Shown one piece after another: positions 4,208-6,260 of a DNA stretch of 6,260 bases. A program made the translations under genes and the position numbers. The notes beneath the pieces were generated by a model that worked only from the letters and a program-made list of their open reading frames with translations, had not been told where the DNA came from and did not search any database. The stretch comes from Halovenus sp. (GTDB taxonomy: Archaea; Halobacteriota; Halobacteria; Halobacteriales; Haloarculaceae), in contig JAQCNG010000253.1 in the NCBI GenBank assembly GCA_028275145.1, forward strand, positions 1 to 6,260, given 5' to 3'. How positions within the stretch are numbered: the stretch's first letter is position 1; each line of letters begins with the position of its first letter.

Positions 4208-4749
4208 ATCGCAATCTCGAACCAGGGACAGAGTCGGAGTTGGCGGTACCAGCGGCGGTTGTGCGCGAGACGCTCGTAGGGGGCCCAGAGCACACCAGCA
4301 ACCTCACTGGTATCGGGGTCGAGTTCCGTGTCCGACAGCGTCGCCTGCAACACGGCACAGACCTCGTGTTCGAGCCCCTCGTCGTAGTAGCGGCGGCGGT
4401 ACTCGAAGCGGTCGGTCACCGTCAGCGAGTCGTACTGGTCGGGGGTGATACCGAGTTCCTCCTCGAGACGCTGCCGGGCGGCCTCGGTCTGTGACTCGCC
4501 CTCGCGGGGGTGGGAGGCGACCGTACCGTCCCAGTGGGCGTCCCAGAGGCGCTTGTCTGGGCTGCGCTGTGCCAGCAGAATCCGTTGTTGCTCGTCGAAC
4601 AGTAGCGCGGTGAACGCCCGGTGGCGGACACCCTCACCCGTGTGGGCTTCGAGTCGGTTGACGACACCCTGCTCGGAGTCGTCGGCGTCGACCGCGACGA
4701 CGTTCTGGGCGGCGTTCTCGTGGTCGGACGAGTCACCAGCCTTCGACAT
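4189..4749 (-). CDS. idi: Isopentenyl-diphosphate delta-isomerase, type 1 (Nudix fold)
   Basis: This 186-residue protein interconverts isopentenyl and dimethylallyl diphosphate, the step that primes isoprenoid lipid and carotenoid synthesis. Aligned by eye to E. coli Idi, metal ligands H25, H32, H69, E114 and E116 correspond to H36, H43, H80, E127 and E129. Diphosphate contacts R51 and K55 correspond to R62 and K66, Y104 to Y117 and W161 to W176. The Nudix-like helix is at about 84-100 (EAARQRLEEELG). The odd point is that the catalytic Cys67 position is Ala78 (in DGTVASHP). From memory, other haloarchaeal type 1 enzymes look the same here. Haloarchaea often also carry a type 2 isomerase, so this one could be auxiliary. 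ATG 4749 (MSKAGDSS) is preferred over the upstream in-frame start at 4866, which would add a basic, atypical 39 residues overlapping the next gene's promoter and start. No Shine-Dalgarno is seen, suggesting a leaderless mRNA. Confidence 0.92.
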   Translation of the reverse strand: MSKAGDSSDHENAAQNVVAVDADDSEQGVVNRLEAHTGEGVRHRAFTALLFDEQQRILLAQRSPDKRLWDAHWDGTVASHPREGESQTEAARQRLEEELGITPDQYDSLTVTDRFEYRRRYYDEGLEHEVCAVLQATLSDTELDPDTSEVAGVLWAPYERLAHNRRWYRQLRLCPWFEIAMRRDRR

Positions 4750-4770
4750 GGTTTCGCTTGGATGAGGAGG

Positions 4771-4780
4771 GTCAAACCGT
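4771..4780 (-). promoter_or_regulatory. Possible weak TATA element of idi
   Basis: The minus strand reads ACGGTTTGAC, centred about 26 nt before the idi ATG. The spacing suits a leaderless transcript, but the match to consensus is poor. Confidence 0.2.
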
Positions 4781-4820
4781 CTTCGCTTCGGCGCGCCGCG
4801 GTAACAGCGATGTGTCAGAA

Positions 4821-4831
4821 CACTCTTAGTT
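4821..4831 (+). promoter_or_regulatory. Possible TATA element of the membrane-protein gene at 4853
   Basis: CACTCTTAGTT is the most AT-rich stretch in the divergent gap and is centred about 26 nt before the ATG at 4853, which fits a leaderless transcript. The consensus match is only partial. Confidence 0.35.
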
Positions 4832-4852
4832 GGCGCTCGCGTACCGGTCGCC

Positions 4853-5587
4853 ATGGGACGCGTCAAGAAACAGATAGCGGAGTATCTCTACCAGGGAGAG
4901 TCCATCCGCGAGGCGTTCGACGTCGGCCCGGTACGTGTTGTGTTGACCTCCCACCGGGTGTTCGTGTCTGACCCCGACGACGAGGGCATCCAGCAGGCAG
5001 AACTCCCGGGCGTGACCGGTATCGAACGGACGACACGGGGTTCCCGCTCCGGGCTGATATGGGGGGTTGCGCTCGCAGTTATCGGCGTTGCCCTTCTCGC
5101 TGTGGGCGTCTCGACGAGGCTCGGCGGCGCGTTCACCGCCCCGGAGTTCCGGGGCAACGCCGCCGAACAGGCCGGGGCCGGCGGACTGACCGACCTGGTG
5201 GACCTGCTCATCTGGCTCGTGGAGAACATCGACGTGGTGATGCTGGGGGTCGGGGGGTTCTTTCTGGTCGTGGCGGTGGTGCCGGTGACACACTACTGGT
5301 TCAGGGTCCGCGAGCGGACACTCGATATCAGGCTCGGGGGCGAACAGTCCGATATCCACCTGCCGCTGGAGTACGTCAGCGTCGAGGACGAACGCCGCCT
5401 GGAGAAGGCGCTCGTCCCCGAACAGGTGTCCGACGACCTGGCGGTCGAGGGGAACGGCGACACGGCCCCGGACGACGCCGGGGAGCCGTCGGCCGACAGC
5501 ACGAGGGGCGACGATAGCGAGCACAGTTTCGAGTGGGTCGGTGACGACGACCCCGACGAGCAGGTCGACACCAGCGGGGACGGCTGA
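4853..5587 (+). CDS. Membrane protein with PH-like N-terminal domain and acidic tail
   Basis: This 244-residue protein has an N-terminal soluble part (1-62) with EYLYQGESIREAF, VRVVLTSHRVFVSDP and the beta-rich VTGIERTTRG. This resembles the start of bacterial PH-like (bPH) domains found in archaeal membrane proteins, where a 'YLxxGE ... xTxxRVxxxD' pattern is common; the resemblance is from memory and moderate. Helix 1 is about 67-87 (IWGVALAVIGVALLAVGV). A loop of about 38 residues follows, then helix 2 at about 127-149 (DVVMLGVGGFFLVVAVVP). Residues 150-180 look like a further beta segment (FRVRERTLDIRLGG, HLPLEYVSVED) that could complete the domain after the hairpin. Residues 195-244 form a disordered tail rich in Asp, Glu, Gly and Ser. 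The function is unknown; a membrane-surface role is only inference. The gene is divergent from idi, with 103 bp between starts. ATG 4853 is the only start consistent with the domain. Confidence 0.82.
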   Translation: MGRVKKQIAEYLYQGESIREAFDVGPVRVVLTSHRVFVSDPDDEGIQQAELPGVTGIERTTRGSRSGLIWGVALAVIGVALLAVGVSTRLGGAFTAPEFRGNAAEQAGAGGLTDLVDLLIWLVENIDVVMLGVGGFFLVVAVVPVTHYWFRVRERTLDIRLGGEQSDIHLPLEYVSVEDERRLEKALVPEQVSDDLAVEGNGDTAPDDAGEPSADSTRGDDSEHSFEWVGDDDPDEQVDTSGDG

Positions 5588-5659
5588 GCCCCGTCGGGCC
5601 TGGGCTGGTGCTGTCGGCGCGAGCGCCACGTTCAACACCGGGGCCAGCGTACGTCGAGT
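5588..5659. other. Intergenic spacer before the HTH-10 gene
   Basis: These 72 GC-rich bases show no TATA box, T-run or convincing stem. Either the HTH-10 gene is read from the upstream transcript or its promoter diverges from consensus. Confidence 0.4.
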
Positions 5660-6260
5660 ATGTCGCCGGGGATACGCGCGACCGTTTCCTTTCAGGACCC
5701 GGGTGACTGTCCGGTCGCCGCCTGTTCGGCCGCGGCCGACAGCCCCATCGAGCACGTCTCGACGAGCGTCGGCCCGGGCGAGGACGTCACGGAGTTTCTG
5801 GCCCCGGCGGGGATCGAGCACCCGGCGGTCGAGTCCGTCTTCGAGTACGGCATGGCGACGCTGTACCGGACCCACGAGGGGAGCCACGAGGGGTGTCCCT
5901 GCGCGTGTCTCGGCCGTCACGGCTGTCCGGTCCACCGGTACACCGCCGAGGACGGGGTGCTGACGCTTGTTTTCCACGCCGCCACGTTCGAGCAACTGCA
6001 GTCGGTGATAGCGTCACTGCGCGACCGGTTCCCTCCGGTCGACGTCAGACGACTGCTCCAGCCCCCGCTCGATGGCTCCCCCGAGGAGCGGGTGTTCGTC
6101 GACCGCGGCAAACTCACCGACCGCCAGCGGGAGGCGCTCGTGACTGCCTACGAGATGGGCTACTTCCAGCGTCCGCGGGGTGCCAACGCCAGCGAGGTTG
6201 CCACGCGCCTCGATATCACGCAGTCGACACTCAGCGAGCATCTCGTGACGGCACAGCGGA
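5660..6260 (+). CDS. HTH-10 (Bat-like) transcription regulator with Cys-rich motif, 3' truncated
   Basis: ATG at 5660 opens a frame that runs off the window after 200 codons. Residues 151-200 (KLTDRQREALVTAYEMGYF, then ASEVATRLDITQSTLSEHL) match the HTH_10 domain of haloarchaeal bacterio-opsin-activator-like regulators; only its last residues are missing. The N-terminal half (5-135) begins with a beta-type segment and has two conserved-looking features. One is a cysteine cluster at 79-92 (C79, C81, C83, C89 and His92, in CPCACLGRHGCPVH). The other is the LTLVFHAATFEQLQSVIASLRDRFPPVDVRRLL segment that precedes HTH_10 in this subgroup. The cluster could bind metal or sense redox state; this is inference. 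Two further Cys are at 17 and 22. It is not full-length Bat, as there is no PAS/GAF region. Targets are unknown; the gene follows the membrane-protein gene by 72 bp on the same strand. Confidence 0.88.
   Translation, partial: MSPGIRATVSFQDPGDCPVAACSAAADSPIEHVSTSVGPGEDVTEFLAPAGIEHPAVESVFEYGMATLYRTHEGSHEGCPCACLGRHGCPVHRYTAEDGVLTLVFHAATFEQLQSVIASLRDRFPPVDVRRLLQPPLDGSPEERVFVDRGKLTDRQREALVTAYEMGYFQRPRGANASEVATRLDITQSTLSEHLVTAQR

Noticed and set aside
4750..4866. Longer start for idi at 4866
   Set aside because: The added 39 residues are basic and unlike Idi N-termini, and would overlap the divergent gene's promoter and first codons.
4826..5995. Minus-strand open frame of 389 codons
   Set aside because: It runs antisense through the membrane-protein gene and into the HTH-10 gene; basic, low-complexity product and no domains.
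1..6260. CRISPR arrays, tRNA or rRNA genes, insertion sequences
   Set aside because: No regularly spaced repeats, no cloverleaf or rRNA signatures and no transposase or terminal inverted repeats were seen on reading both strands.

Overview
The window looks like chromosomal DNA from a haloarchaeon (class Halobacteria). GC content is high, the proteins are acidic, promoters are archaeal TATA-type with mostly leaderless or near-leaderless starts, and several gene families are recognisably haloarchaeal (FtsZ2, CdrS, CdrL, HTH-10 regulators, a type 1 IPP isomerase beginning 'MSKAGDSS'). The genus cannot be fixed from the sequence alone.

Layout, left to right. (1) Positions 1-288 (+) hold the C-terminal part of a CsaA-like tRNA-binding OB-fold protein. 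(2) Positions 391-2636 on the minus strand hold the archaeal cell-division control locus in the order cdrL, then cdrS-ftsZ2. cdrL encodes a ribbon-helix-helix protein with a C-terminal double zinc ribbon, cdrS a 69-residue ribbon-helix-helix regulator, and ftsZ2 the tubulin-like division GTPase. cdrS and ftsZ2 are only 2 nt apart, and a clean intrinsic terminator (8-bp stem plus T6) follows ftsZ2. (3) Positions 2752-4144 (+) hold a likely two-gene unit: a medium-chain zinc-type dehydrogenase/quinone oxidoreductase, then a small two-helix membrane protein. (4) Positions 4189-4749 (-) hold a type 1 isopentenyl-diphosphate isomerase in which Ala occupies the position of the family's catalytic Cys. 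(5) Positions 4853-5587 (+) hold a membrane protein with a soluble N-terminal domain, two helices and an acidic tail. (6) Positions 5660 to the right edge (+) hold an HTH-10 (Bat-like) transcription regulator with a cysteine-rich motif, cut by the window end. No gene-free stretch exceeds 300 bases; the longest is 229 bp between cdrL and cdrS.

How the genes work together. CdrS and CdrL are known in Halobacterium and Haloferax as ribbon-helix-helix regulators controlling ftsZ2 expression and so division timing; here both stand directly upstream of ftsZ2 on the same strand. The rest is a set of loosely related metabolic and regulatory genes.

The most interesting signal is in the 229-bp cdrL-cdrS gap. 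The only good TATA box lies about 150 bp upstream of the cdrS start, predicting an unusually long leader of about 130 nt. That leader carries four copies of one 7-mer arranged as two inverted pairs. One pair, GTAAGAC-GGGA-GTCTTAC on the coding (minus) strand, lies immediately at or after the predicted transcription start. It could be a ribbon-helix-helix operator, a 5' RNA hairpin with a GNRA-type loop, or both. Two further copies of the 7-mer lie inside cdrL.
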